Shown one piece after another: positions 1 to 7,718 of a DNA stretch of 16,006 nucleotides. A program made the position numbers and the translations under genes. The first letter of the stretch is position 1; each line of letters begins with the position of its first letter. This DNA is from Eubacteriaceae bacterium UBA7485 (GTDB taxonomy: Bacteria; Bacillota; Clostridia; Eubacteriales; Eubacteriaceae), in assembly GCA_002478485.1 (NCBI GenBank), contig DLOL01000039.1, positions 1 to 16,006 on the forward strand, read 5' to 3'. The notes beneath the pieces were generated by a model. That model ran no database searches and was not told the origin of the DNA. It was given only the letters and a program-made list of their open reading frames with translations.

Positions 1-20
1 CACTTTCATCATAGAACCAT
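1..20 (-). other. Possible start of a further minus-strand gene cut by the window edge
   Basis: Downstream of the 163-aa gene on the minus strand there is a GAGGG box (29-33) eight bases before an ATG at 18-20. That ATG opens a three-codon frame ending in a TGA that overlaps a second ATG at 7-9, followed by Lys and Val codons. A gene beginning near here and running off the left edge is possible, but only a few codons are visible. No product can be named. Confidence 0.2.
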
Positions 21-53
21 TTTAATTTCCCTCTATCTCATCTTTTCCTTAAA

Positions 54-545
54 TTACTTTGTGTCCGTTGTATATTCATCAAGAAGTGCATTGAGAACCG
101 TTAAACTGTCTGCTTTCGGGTTTAGTGCTAAAATCGCATCGATTTCAGGAGTAAGCTCATTTTCAAGCTGTTCTTTGGTCACATTAAAACCGTTGTCTTT
201 TGCAAGATGATCCAGTGTGTTAAACAGCACGTTCCGATGCCAAGCTAAGAACTTGTCGATCAAATCCTGCTTTACAGGCTTTCCGTCCGCATCCTTGACC
301 TGGCGTTCATCATGATGAAGCTGGTGAATGGAATTTCCGATAATGCTCTGCAGATCTTCAACACTGCTTTGTTCAGGAATCGTATAACCAACGGGATACG
401 AACCCATATCTCCCATTAAATCTTCGTCCATGATATATTCACCGGATTGAATGAGCTTTTCATTATATGCCTGGATAATTTCCCTGTTGGTCTTCAGGTA
501 ATCCATGAAAGCTGGTACGGTGTCTTTTTTATTATTTGTTTCCAT
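54..545 (-). CDS. Hypothetical protein, 163 aa, charged and soluble
   Basis: The ATG start is supported by a GAGGAG ribosome binding site at 553-558, seven bases upstream; the stop is TAA. The product is hydrophilic, with no signal peptide or membrane segment. The N-terminal third has an acidic, Met-rich patch (about 40-48). Residues 68-80 include an HQLHHDER stretch, and the C-terminal half (about 92-160) reads as amphipathic helices. I do not recognise a family. The gene follows rnfB on the same strand, but the rnf terminator at 605-632 lies between them, so it is probably transcribed from its own promoter in 546-604. An AT-rich TATAAA-like box lies in that stretch without a convincing -35. 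It looks like a genuine gene because of its ribosome binding site, length and position, but its function is unknown. Confidence 0.75.
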   Translation of the reverse strand: METNNKKDTVPAFMDYLKTNREIIQAYNEKLIQSGEYIMDEDLMGDMGSYPVGYTIPEQSSVEDLQSIIGNSIHQLHHDERQVKDADGKPVKQDLIDKFLAWHRNVLFNTLDHLAKDNGFNVTKEQLENELTPEIDAILALNPKADSLTVLNALLDEYTTDTK

Positions 546-604
546 AAGTATTCTCCTCGTAATGCTATTTATATGTATTCCCTTCTAAATGCGCTATTCA
601 CATG

Positions 605-632
605 AAAAAAGAGCCCGGTCAAAACCGAGCTC
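605..632 (-). terminator. Rho-independent terminator of the rnf operon
   Basis: Read on the minus strand, five bases after the rnfB stop codon there is a 9-bp stem (arms 624-632 and 611-619, one G-U pair) with a 4-base loop, followed by six T residues (605-610). This is a standard intrinsic terminator. It closes the rnf transcript and separates it from the 163-aa gene. Confidence 0.9.
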
Positions 633-637
633 GAATC

Positions 638-1540
638 TTATTTTGCAGCAGCCGCAGCTACCGGTTTTTTTGCAGGCGCCTTGGGTTTGGTTTCCGGACG
701 TTCATATTCCGGATGATCCTTTTCCCATTTTTCAAGGCTTCCTTCAACTTTTTGTCCGGTCAGGCAATGCGTCGGACACACATCCACACACAAACCGCAC
801 TGAATACAATTTGCATAATCAATACTCGCCAGATTGTTTCTGACTGTAACCGCTCCGGTCGGACAGACCTTTTGGCATCTCATGCAGGCAATGCATCCGA
901 TACTGCAGTCTTGTCTGACAAACTTGCCGGGAAGTGTGTTCTGGCAGTTTACGCGAATATCATGGTCATACGGAACCAGCTGCATGACTCCTTTCGGACA
1001 GGCTTTCACACAGGCATTACATGCCGTGCACTTATCACGGTCGACAATCGGAAGACCGTTCGGGCCCATTTTCAGCGCGTCAAAGTTGCAGGCAGCCACA
1101 CAGGTCCCATACCCCAGACATCCAAAACGACACCCTTTGGTTCCGCCGTTTGCATTCAGTGCCTGGCGGCAATCCGCCACACCGTAATACTCTGCTCTCT
1201 GTGGAGCCTTTTCGCAGTCTCCCTGGCAGAGGACCATGGCAGCAAGCTTTACGCTTGCACTGGTTTCTTCTCCCATGATTTTCGCAACGGCAGCAGCGAC
1301 ATTGGCCCCTCCAACCGGGCAAGCATTAACAGGCGCTTCCCCACTGACAATTGCCGCGGCTAAAGCGTCACATCCCGGATAACCACATCCGCCGCAGTTC
1401 GCACCTGGAAGTGCTGAACGTACTTGCGGAACTCTTTCATCGACTTTAACTTCAAGCGCCTTTGAGGCATAAGCCAAAATAACCCCGAATGCAAGCGCCA
1501 TAATGCCAAGAACGACAACTGGAATAATAATTTGACTCAT
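638..1540 (-). CDS. rnfB: Rnf complex subunit B, multi-cluster ferredoxin-like electron entry subunit
   Basis: RnfB takes electrons from reduced ferredoxin and passes them into the membrane-bound Rnf complex (ferredoxin:NAD+ oxidoreductase coupled to Na+ or H+ export). The N-terminus is one membrane helix (about 4-24). A four-cysteine [4Fe-4S] module follows (C49, C52, C57, C74). Then come four cysteine quartets: C137/C141/C147/C151, C171/C174/C177/C181, C216/C219/C222/C226 and C245/C248/C251/C255. This is the long, cluster-rich clostridial form. The last 20 residues are a Lys/Pro/Ala tail ending in an alanine run. The ATG has an AAAGGAGA ribosome binding site just after the rnfA stop (17-base gap). 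It is the last gene of the operon, and its terminator follows directly. Identification is very secure. Confidence 0.97.
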   Translation of the reverse strand: MSQIIIPVVVLGIMALAFGVILAYASKALEVKVDERVPQVRSALPGANCGGCGYPGCDALAAAIVSGEAPVNACPVGGANVAAAVAKIMGEETSASVKLAAMVLCQGDCEKAPQRAEYYGVADCRQALNANGGTKGCRFGCLGYGTCVAACNFDALKMGPNGLPIVDRDKCTACNACVKACPKGVMQLVPYDHDIRVNCQNTLPGKFVRQDCSIGCIACMRCQKVCPTGAVTVRNNLASIDYANCIQCGLCVDVCPTHCLTGQKVEGSLEKWEKDHPEYERPETKPKAPAKKPVAAAAAK

Positions 1541-1557
1541 TGTCTTCTCCTTTCAGA

Positions 1558-2130
1558 TTAAAGCATCCCGGAGAAGCCTAAGAATGCAATGGACATCAAA
1601 CCTGCCGTGATCAGCGCAATTGGGAAACCGTCTAAGGCCTTTGGAATCGGAGAGAGCTCAAGCTGTTCCCGAATCCCAGCAAAAAGCACAATTGCAAGCA
1701 TGAAGCCAAGCGCACCTGCAATACCGAAGACCACCGATTCAAGGAAATTGTACCCATACTGTACGTTTAAGAGAGCCACTCCCAATACAGCGCAGTTCGT
1801 GGTAATCAGCGGAAGAAAAACGCCAAGCGCATCATAAAGCGTTGGACTCATCTTTTTAATGACCATTTCAACCAGCTGAACCAGTGTCGCAATGACCAGA
1901 ATAAAAGTGATGGTCTGAAGATATTCGAGATGCAGCGGTACAAGGATGGAATATTGAACCACATACGTGATTGCAGACGCCATAGCCATTACAAATGTAA
2001 CCGCAGCGCCCATCCCGACTGATGTTGAGATCTGCTTGGATACGCCCAGGAAAGGACAGATTCCAAGGAAGCGGGAGAGAATAAAGTTGTGGACAAAAAT
2101 CCCGCTAATTAAAAGAAGCAGATAATGCAT
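1558..2130 (-). CDS. rnfA: Rnf complex subunit A, membrane subunit
   Basis: This is one of the paired, homologous integral membrane subunits RnfA and RnfE. The 190-aa product has about six hydrophobic segments. C25 (in SRFLGICPFLG) and C113 (in TTNCAVLG) are the conserved cysteines. In Rnf and Nqr structures these, with the matching pair in RnfE, hold an iron-sulfur cluster in the middle of the membrane; that role is family knowledge, and the residues are seen here. The ATG is preceded by an AAGGGGG ribosome binding site overlapping the end of rnfE (nine bases between the genes). It sits between rnfE and rnfB in the usual order. Confidence 0.97.
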   Translation of the reverse strand: MHYLLLLISGIFVHNFILSRFLGICPFLGVSKQISTSVGMGAAVTFVMAMASAITYVVQYSILVPLHLEYLQTITFILVIATLVQLVEMVIKKMSPTLYDALGVFLPLITTNCAVLGVALLNVQYGYNFLESVVFGIAGALGFMLAIVLFAGIREQLELSPIPKALDGFPIALITAGLMSIAFLGFSGML

Positions 2131-2139
2131 GAAGCCCCC

Positions 2140-2784
2140 TTACTTTACTTCTTCTGCAAGCTTGTCGCCTTCTGCCTTGGCCTTGGCTTCATACTTATTG
2201 GTGAGCATGTTAATTAAGCCAAGAAGCAGTCCGAATACGACAAAACCGCCTGCCGGCATGATCACCAGAAGCGCCGGTTCATATCCCGATCCGAAGAGAG
2301 AGATACCAAAGAAAGTTCCTGCTCCGATAATTTCTCTGATGCTGGCGAGCAGGGTCAGCGCGAGCGTAAACCCAAGGCCCATACCCAAACCGTCAAAGAA
2401 AGAGTCTCCCGGAGTATTCGTGTAAGCAAACGCTTCAGCGCGTCCTAAAATGATACAGTTTACGACGATCAGCGGAATATACATTCCAAGCGCTGCATAG
2501 AGTGACGGAACATACGCTTCAAGGATCATCTGTACGATGGTTACGAACGACGCGATAATGACGATAAACGCAGGAATTCGAATCGCGTCGGGAATGACTT
2601 TACGAAGTGCTGAGATAACGACGTTTGATCCGATCAGCACAACCGTTGTTGATAACCCCATCCCAAGGCCGTTCATAGCAGCTGTGGTAACAGCCAGCGT
2701 CGGACACATCCCGAGGAGGAGTCTGAAAGTTGGATTTTCATTAAGGATCCCGTTTTTCAGGATCTGCATTTTACTTTTTTTCAT
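2140..2784 (-). CDS. rnfE: Rnf complex subunit E, membrane subunit
   Basis: This is the partner of RnfA in the membrane core of the ion-translocating ferredoxin:NAD+ oxidoreductase. The 214-aa product has about six membrane helices with inverted topology relative to RnfA. C27 (LLLGMCPTLAVT) and C110 (VVNCIILGRAEAFA) are the conserved cluster ligands. The cytoplasmic C-terminal tail is short and charged (about 195-214). The ATG follows an AAGGAGA ribosome binding site that overlaps the rnfG stop codon (eight-base gap), which suggests translational coupling. No abnormal features are seen. Confidence 0.97.
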   Translation of the reverse strand: MKKSKMQILKNGILNENPTFRLLLGMCPTLAVTTAAMNGLGMGLSTTVVLIGSNVVISALRKVIPDAIRIPAFIVIIASFVTIVQMILEAYVPSLYAALGMYIPLIVVNCIILGRAEAFAYTNTPGDSFFDGLGMGLGFTLALTLLASIREIIGAGTFFGISLFGSGYEPALLVIMPAGGFVVFGLLLGLINMLTNKYEAKAKAEGDKLAEEVK

Positions 2785-2792
2785 GTTTCTCC

Positions 2793-3446
2793 TTATTGAG
2801 CCGATCCAGTTGCGCCGGTTGTTTCCATTACTTGAGTACCTTCTGTCGTAATGTACTGAACAGCTTTTTCAGCGGCATTGACGCCCGTTGTAACTGCGTT
2901 CGAAGTAATTGTTGCGCCGGTAATAGCCATAATCTGGTTTCCGTTAACCGAGCCGCTCTTAATTACAGTTACTTCTTTTAAAGCATCCAGACCTGTATAC
3001 TGTTCGTAAAACGCAGGTTCAGTCGATTTAGCACCGAGTCCTGCGGTTTCTGACTGACTGAGAATTTTCACGCCTGTGATTTTTCCGTCTGTGCTGATAC
3101 CGGTGAGCATATCGATTTCTCCACCGTATCCAGAAGGCTTGGTTTCGACAGCATAACCAATCGTTTCGCCGTTTTTGGTCCCGACATAGATATTTGCAAT
3201 GATGGATTCGCCAACATTTTGCGCGATTTCATCAACCGTATCCATGGCCTTGAAATCTGTAGCTTCCGGAAGCACCTCTTTCTGAGCCTGCTTGCTTGTT
3301 TCCTCAAGCTGCTTTGCAATGATCGGTGCGGTTGCGCTATTGGTAATTGCAAGAAGAAGCGTACAGATCAATGTGATGACAAAAAGGATAAGGCCTACCT
3401 TGAAGACATAGCCCCAATCAATGGTGTTTTTTTCTTTATCTGCCAT
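2793..3446 (-). CDS. rnfG: Rnf complex subunit G, covalent FMN-carrying subunit
   Basis: RnfG carries an FMN attached to a threonine by the flavin transferase ApbE and faces the outside of the membrane. The 217-aa product has a membrane anchor at about 12-36 and an FMN-binding domain at about 85-200. The attachment motif is ITGATITS (175-182), with T179 as the expected acceptor. The usual family motif has an aspartate three residues before the Ser/Thr-Gly-Ala-Thr block; here that position (173) is methionine. The short C-terminal tail contains a second TTGAT string (209-213). The gene starts two bases after the rnfD stop, with a GAGG ribosome binding site inside the end of rnfD. No apbE gene is in the window, so flavinylation must come from elsewhere in the genome. 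Confidence 0.95.
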   Translation of the reverse strand: MADKEKNTIDWGYVFKVGLILFVITLICTLLLAITNSATAPIIAKQLEETSKQAQKEVLPEATDFKAMDTVDEIAQNVGESIIANIYVGTKNGETIGYAVETKPSGYGGEIDMLTGISTDGKITGVKILSQSETAGLGAKSTEPAFYEQYTGLDALKEVTVIKSGSVNGNQIMAITGATITSNAVTTGVNAAEKAVQYITTEGTQVMETTGATGSAQ

Positions 3447-3448
3447 GA

Positions 3449-4414
3449 TTAAGCCTCACTTTCCTTTTTCTGTTTCTGGATTCCATATACTCTCGGGGCC
3501 GTATAGCGCTGGATGAGCGGTGCGGCAACGTTCATCAGAAGGATTGAGTAGGAAACCCCTTCAGGATAACCTCCAAACTGACGGATAATGACGGTAATAA
3601 GCCCGCACCCGAAAGCAAAGATAAACTGGCCAAGAACTGTGTTCGGGCTTGAAACATAGTCAGTTGCCATGAAGAAAGCCCCAAGCATCAGCCCGCCGGC
3701 AAAAATTTGATACAGCGCTCCAGAGAACCCGGCTCCGAAGCACAGTTCGAGTACAAATACGGTTGCAAGGTAGGTGACTGGAATTCTCCATGAAATTACT
3801 TTTCGGCAGATCAGATAGATACCGCCAATTAAAAGCGCGAGAGCCGAAATTTCACCAATTGCGCCAAATACGCCGTTAACGCCTAAAAACATGTCCATCA
3901 TGGATGGAAGCATTGAAGCGTCAAGGCCTTCTTTAATAATGCCAAGCGGAGTTGCGGTTGTAATTCCATCTGGAATAAAGGCTGTCCCTGTCATACGAGT
4001 CGGCCAGCATGCTAAGAGAAAAGCACGGGCTGCAAGAGCAGGATTCATGAAATTTGCGCCAAGGCCTCCAAATGCCTGCTTGACAACGCCGATAGCGAAG
4101 ACTCCACCAACCACGCACATCCACCAGGGTGCGGAATAAGGAAGATTGAATGCCAGAAGCATCCCGGTTACCACTGCGGATAAATCGGAGATAGTTACTG
4201 GCTTCTTTAAGATCTTCTCGATCACATATTCAGTCAACACTGCAGACGCCACACAATAGATTAAGACGAGCAGTGCCTGGATTCCAAACACGCAGATGGC
4301 CACAATGGCAGCCGGAATCATCGCAATGATAACATCCAGCATAATTTTGCTTGTGGTTCTCGTGTCCCTAACGTGCGGAGAAGAGCTGACAATCAGTCTT
4401 GTGTTTTCGTCCAT
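3449..4414 (-). CDS. rnfD: Rnf complex subunit D, membrane subunit with covalent FMN site
   Basis: RnfD is a large integral membrane subunit (321 aa, about nine or ten hydrophobic segments) that takes part in ion translocation and carries a covalent FMN. The flavinylation site is visible as DGITTATPLG (149-158), with D149 and acceptor T155, the normal pattern. The conserved NFMNPALAARAF stretch (131-142) and the late ATDYVSSP segment are typical of the NqrB/RnfD family. Its ATG overlaps the rnfC stop codon by one base (TAATG), a sign of tight translational coupling. The start is unambiguous. Confidence 0.97.
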   Translation of the reverse strand: MDENTRLIVSSSPHVRDTRTTSKIMLDVIIAMIPAAIVAICVFGIQALLVLIYCVASAVLTEYVIEKILKKPVTISDLSAVVTGMLLAFNLPYSAPWWMCVVGGVFAIGVVKQAFGGLGANFMNPALAARAFLLACWPTRMTGTAFIPDGITTATPLGIIKEGLDASMLPSMMDMFLGVNGVFGAIGEISALALLIGGIYLICRKVISWRIPVTYLATVFVLELCFGAGFSGALYQIFAGGLMLGAFFMATDYVSSPNTVLGQFIFAFGCGLITVIIRQFGGYPEGVSYSILLMNVAAPLIQRYTAPRVYGIQKQKKESEA

Positions 4415-5751
4415 TATTTGGCTTTTCTCCTTTCAGCGGTGATTTCGCGCTTTGCAGTGCGGATACTGGTTAAAAGCGGCCGTCTTGCAGGACAAGTGTA
4501 CGCACATGATCCGCATTCGATACAGTCCATTGCGTGATATTCTTCTGATTTATCAAAACGTTTTTTAAACGCATAAGTGGCAATAATGTAAGGCTGCAAG
4601 TGCATTGGACAAGCCTCGCAGCATCTGCCACATTTAATGCACGGCGTTGGATCATCAATCTTCGCCAGTTTTTCATCAAAGCATAAAATGCCGGATGTTG
4701 ATTTGATTACCGGAACATCGGTCGTGAACTGCGCCACCCCCATCATTGGACCACCGGAAATGATCTTTTTCGGTTCGCTTGTAAAGCCCCCTGCTTGGTC
4801 GATGATACTCTGGAAAGTATCTCCCAATCTGACCAAATAGGTAGCTGGATTCTTAACACAATTGCCGGTGCAAGTCAAAAGTGTGCGATAGAAAGGAATT
4901 CCCTCCACTACAGTTGTTGCAATCTGGGATGCTGTTCCAACATTGAAGACGATCACACCAGCATCAGCGGGGAGGCCGCCTGATGGTACTTCTCTTCCGG
5001 TGATCGCATTAATCATTTGTTTTTCAGCACCCTGCGGATACTTTGTTTTAAGAACTGCAACCTCAATATCTTTATTGTGGGCTGAAGCTTCCTGAAGCTT
5101 TTTAATGGCTTCCGGCTTATTATCTTCAACGCCGATATATCCCTTTTTCACTCCGGAGATATACATCACGATCTCAAGCCCCTTAATAATCAGGTCGGGA
5201 CGCGCGTTCATTAAGTGATCATCGCAGGTCAGGTAAGGTTCACATTCCGCACCGTTGATAATGACTGTATCCACATGCTTGTCGGGAGGGACAGTGAGCT
5301 TAACATGAGTTGGGAAGGTAGCTCCGCCAATCCCTACCAGTCCACCTTCCTTGATCAGGTCGATCAATTCCTGTGGGGACTTCGTTTTATAGTCCGCATT
5401 TGGTTTGATGGATGGATCCATTTCGTCGAGTCCGTCGGATTCAATGATGACACATTGAACGCGATCTCCGTTTGGATGTTGGTGAAGATCGATACTCTTA
5501 ACCTTTCCAGATACAGAGGAATGGACCGGAACGGAGACAAACCCGTTCGCTTCACCGACTTTTGTCCCCACATAGACATGGTCTCCCCTTTTCACGCATG
5601 GCGTGCAGGGAGCACCGATGTGCTGGGACATCGGGATGACGACCGTTTCCGGAAGCTTTGCTTCCAGGATAGGAACATCCTTTGTGAGTCCTTTTTCTGT
5701 CGGCGGATGAACGCCTCCAAGAAAAGTTCTCAGCCCTTGGTTATTTGCCAT
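4414..5751 (-). CDS. rnfC: Rnf complex subunit C, NADH-binding iron-sulfur subunit
   Basis: RnfC is the peripheral subunit where electrons leave to NAD+. It holds FMN, a nucleotide-binding region and two [4Fe-4S] clusters. The 445-aa product shows an N-terminal barrel-like domain (about 35-105). The glycine-rich GIGGATFPTHVKL segment (140-152) and the GAECEPYLTCDDHLM segment (168-181) of the NuoF/RnfC fold follow. Two cluster motifs are present: C371/C374/C377/C381 and C410/C413/C416/C420. The C-terminus is short and basic, of the clostridial type, without the long Ala/Lys-rich repeats of proteobacterial RnfC. An AAGGAG ribosome binding site precedes the ATG. It is the first rnf gene, 16 bases behind the M18 aminopeptidase gene. 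Confidence 0.97.
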   Translation of the reverse strand: MANNQGLRTFLGGVHPPTEKGLTKDVPILEAKLPETVVIPMSQHIGAPCTPCVKRGDHVYVGTKVGEANGFVSVPVHSSVSGKVKSIDLHQHPNGDRVQCVIIESDGLDEMDPSIKPNADYKTKSPQELIDLIKEGGLVGIGGATFPTHVKLTVPPDKHVDTVIINGAECEPYLTCDDHLMNARPDLIIKGLEIVMYISGVKKGYIGVEDNKPEAIKKLQEASAHNKDIEVAVLKTKYPQGAEKQMINAITGREVPSGGLPADAGVIVFNVGTASQIATTVVEGIPFYRTLLTCTGNCVKNPATYLVRLGDTFQSIIDQAGGFTSEPKKIISGGPMMGVAQFTTDVPVIKSTSGILCFDEKLAKIDDPTPCIKCGRCCEACPMHLQPYIIATYAFKKRFDKSEEYHAMDCIECGSCAYTCPARRPLLTSIRTAKREITAERRKAK

Positions 5752-5767
5752 TGATTCTCCTTTATCT

Positions 5768-7177
5768 CTATGCTTCTTTAAATTCCTTCAAGAAGCAGTG
5801 ATAAGCTTTGTAAGTCATATAAGTGTCAGCCTTTGAACTGATTTCAAAAGGCGAATGCATGGATAAGACCGGTGTCCCGCAATCTACAACATCCATACCA
5901 TATGCTGCTAACATGTAAGCGATGGTTCCGCCTCCGCCGAGATCTACTTTTCCCATATCGGAGAGCTGAAAAAATACACCTTCTTTATCAAATAGGTTTC
6001 TGATTTTTGCAAGAAACTCAGGATGAGCGTCATTTGATCCTGACTTTCCTCGTGATCCACCGTATTTACAGAGTGCAACACCGTTTCCCAGATAAGCGGA
6101 GTTTGTGGTATCAAACGCGCCTGCATAATTTGGATCGTATCCCGCAGTAACATCTGAAGACAAGCAGCTTGAATTCTTAAGCGTCCTTCTTGTGGACAAG
6201 CCTGAATCTTTTGCACCTAAAGAGGCACAGATTTCTGCTGTTTGATTTTCAAACATTCGAGAGTTCATACCAGTTGAGCCGACAGAACCAATTTCTTCTT
6301 TGTCTGCAAGAATGACGCAAGCAGTCCTTTTCGGAGTCTTCGTCATATCCAGAATGGCTTTTAAAGAAGCGTAGGCGCAAACTCTGTCATCCTGGGCATA
6401 AGACCCGATCAGACTCTCATCAAACCCAACGTTTCTTGCTTCTCCTGCAGGTACAGCTTCAAATTCCGCTGATTCAAAGTCTGCTTCTGTAAATCCGTAA
6501 TCCTTTTGGAGCTTTTTCAAAACGTTATATTTAACTGCTTCTTTGACATCATCGTCAATTACCGGTATGGAGCCGACTAAAATGTTCAGGTCCTCGCCTT
6601 CTATCACTTCAGTCGCTTTCTTCTGCATCTGTTTTTGCGCCAGATGTACAAGAAGATCAGTCACACAGAAAACTGGATCTTCCGGTTTATCTCCAATAGC
6701 CAGCTTGACTGTCTCTCCATTCTTTAGCGCAACAGTTCCATAAAGCGCGAGTGGCAGGGTTACCCACTGATACTTCTTAATCCCTCCATAATAGTGTGTC
6801 TTGAAGAGAGCGAGATTGTTGTCTTCATAAAGCGGGTCTGGCTTTAAATCTAGACGTGGCGAGTCAATATGCGCTCCGATAATATTCATTCCAGCTTCAA
6901 TATCATCAGATCCGATATAGTAAAGAATAAGAGCTTTATCACGGATATTAATGTAAATCCGATCTCCAGCTTCTAAGCTGTCGCCATCTTGATAAGGTTT
7001 AAAGCCTTTCTCTTTCGCTAGCTTAATGGCTTCTGCGCAGCAAAGACGTTCTGTTTTTGCACGGTTAAGGAATTCAATGTACCCTTTGTTGTAATCAAAC
7101 AGCTTTTTGAGCTCGTCTTCATCGACAGTAGAAAACACATTCTTGTGCTCGTTTAATAAACTGTTCTTTTCTTCCAC
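5768..7177 (-). CDS. M18-family metalloaminopeptidase (ApeA/Lap4-like)
   Basis: This is a cytosolic dodecameric-type zinc aminopeptidase that removes N-terminal residues from peptides. Visible M18 motifs include GAHIDSPRLDLKPDPLYEDNN (first zinc-binding His/Asp), DKEEIGSVGSTG (catalytic Glu pair), AFDTTNSAYLGNG and the C-terminal SMHSPFEISSKAD with the last zinc His. The frame is open back to an ATG at 7258, but that start lies inside a terminator palindrome and adds 27 unlike residues. I place the start at the GTG at 7175-7177, preceded by an AAAGGAAA ribosome binding site (7186-7193). This gives 469 aa, normal for the family. It probably leads the rnf transcript, because only 16 bases and no terminator separate it from rnfC. 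Confidence 0.93.
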   Translation of the reverse strand: MEEKNSLLNEHKNVFSTVDEDELKKLFDYNKGYIEFLNRAKTERLCCAEAIKLAKEKGFKPYQDGDSLEAGDRIYINIRDKALILYYIGSDDIEAGMNIIGAHIDSPRLDLKPDPLYEDNNLALFKTHYYGGIKKYQWVTLPLALYGTVALKNGETVKLAIGDKPEDPVFCVTDLLVHLAQKQMQKKATEVIEGEDLNILVGSIPVIDDDVKEAVKYNVLKKLQKDYGFTEADFESAEFEAVPAGEARNVGFDESLIGSYAQDDRVCAYASLKAILDMTKTPKRTACVILADKEEIGSVGSTGMNSRMFENQTAEICASLGAKDSGLSTRRTLKNSSCLSSDVTAGYDPNYAGAFDTTNSAYLGNGVALCKYGGSRGKSGSNDAHPEFLAKIRNLFDKEGVFFQLSDMGKVDLGGGGTIAYMLAAYGMDVVDCGTPVLSMHSPFEISSKADTYMTYKAYHCFLKEFKEA

Positions 7178-7209
7178 TTGGCAAGTTTCCTTTCTAGTTG
7201 AATTCAGCC

Positions 7210-7239
7210 GTAATACACTGAAAAACCGTCTTTGATCAA
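7210..7239 (-). promoter_or_regulatory. Candidate promoter of the M18-rnf transcript, overlapping a terminator
   Basis: On the minus strand TTGATC (7234-7239) and TATTAC (7210-7215) are 18 bases apart. Each matches four of six consensus positions. The -35 would sit in the middle of the rpiB terminator palindrome, and the transcript would start about 25 bases before the GTG. A promoter is required somewhere between the terminator and the start, which leaves little other room. The boxes themselves are weak. Confidence 0.35.
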
Positions 7240-7249
7240 AGACGGTTTT
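7221..7249 (-). terminator. Palindromic terminator downstream of rpiB
   Basis: Positions 7222-7249 form a perfect 28-nt self-complementary sequence (centre TTTGATCAAA, flanked by ACCGTC/GACGGT and A/T runs). On the minus strand it lies just after the rpiB stop codon and ends in five T residues (7221-7225), giving an intrinsic terminator. Because the hairpin is symmetrical it could also act on plus-strand transcripts, but with a poorer T tract. Confidence 0.8.
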
Positions 7250-7257
7250 CGACTGCA

Positions 7258-7698
7258 TTAATCATTTTCTGGATCTTCAATCATATCAATTCTTCTTTGA
7301 TGTCTACCACCTTCAAATGGCGTATCTATAAAGGTGTCCACTAAGTCGAGAGCGGTTCCCGGACCAATTACTCGCGCTCCAAAAGCCAGGATGTTCGCGT
7401 CATTATGTTTTCTTGTAAGTCTTGCACTATATGTTTCAGAGCAAACTGCAGCACGAATTCCCTTTACTTTATTTGCTGCAAGGGAGATTCCGATCCCTGT
7501 TCCGCAGATTAAAATGCCGAGGTCTGCCTTCCCATCTGCAACTGCATGAGCAACCTTTTTCCCGTAAATCGGATAATCGCAACTCTCGTAAGAATCTGTT
7601 CCGAAATTGATGACTTCGATTCCTCTATCAGTGAGATGTTGGACCACTTCGCGTTTCATATCTACAGCGGCGTGATCGTTTCCAATGGCAATTTTCAT
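7258..7698 (-). CDS. rpiB: Ribose-5-phosphate isomerase B (RpiB/LacAB family)
   Basis: This enzyme interconverts ribose 5-phosphate and ribulose 5-phosphate in the non-oxidative pentose phosphate pathway. The 146-aa product is full length. Family motifs seen are GNDHAA (6-11, usually GSDHAG), the catalytic-cysteine loop CGTGIGISLAANK beginning at C65, and SARLTRKHNDANILAFGARVIG with the acid/base His at 98. The C-terminal FEGGRHQRRI is also typical. Galactose-6-phosphate isomerase subunits (LacA/LacB) share this fold, but no lac partner is nearby, so RpiB is preferred. The ATG has an AAAGGAAG ribosome binding site. The gene starts 20 bases after the pentapeptide-repeat gene and is probably cotranscribed with it; the palindromic terminator follows the stop codon. 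Confidence 0.93.
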   Translation of the reverse strand: MKIAIGNDHAAVDMKREVVQHLTDRGIEVINFGTDSYESCDYPIYGKKVAHAVADGKADLGILICGTGIGISLAANKVKGIRAAVCSETYSARLTRKHNDANILAFGARVIGPGTALDLVDTFIDTPFEGGRHQRRIDMIEDPEND

Positions 7699-7718
7699 GT
7701 TTCTTCCTTTAAATTTAA

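Noticed and set aside
602..1363. Long plus-strand open frames antisense to rnfB (up to 253 aa)
   Set aside because: They lie opposite the secure rnfB gene, lack a good ribosome binding site and show no family features; they are frame shadows of a GC-richer gene.
5215..5754. Plus-strand 179-aa frame opposite rnfC
   Set aside because: Fully antisense to rnfC, with no domain or start signal; a shadow.
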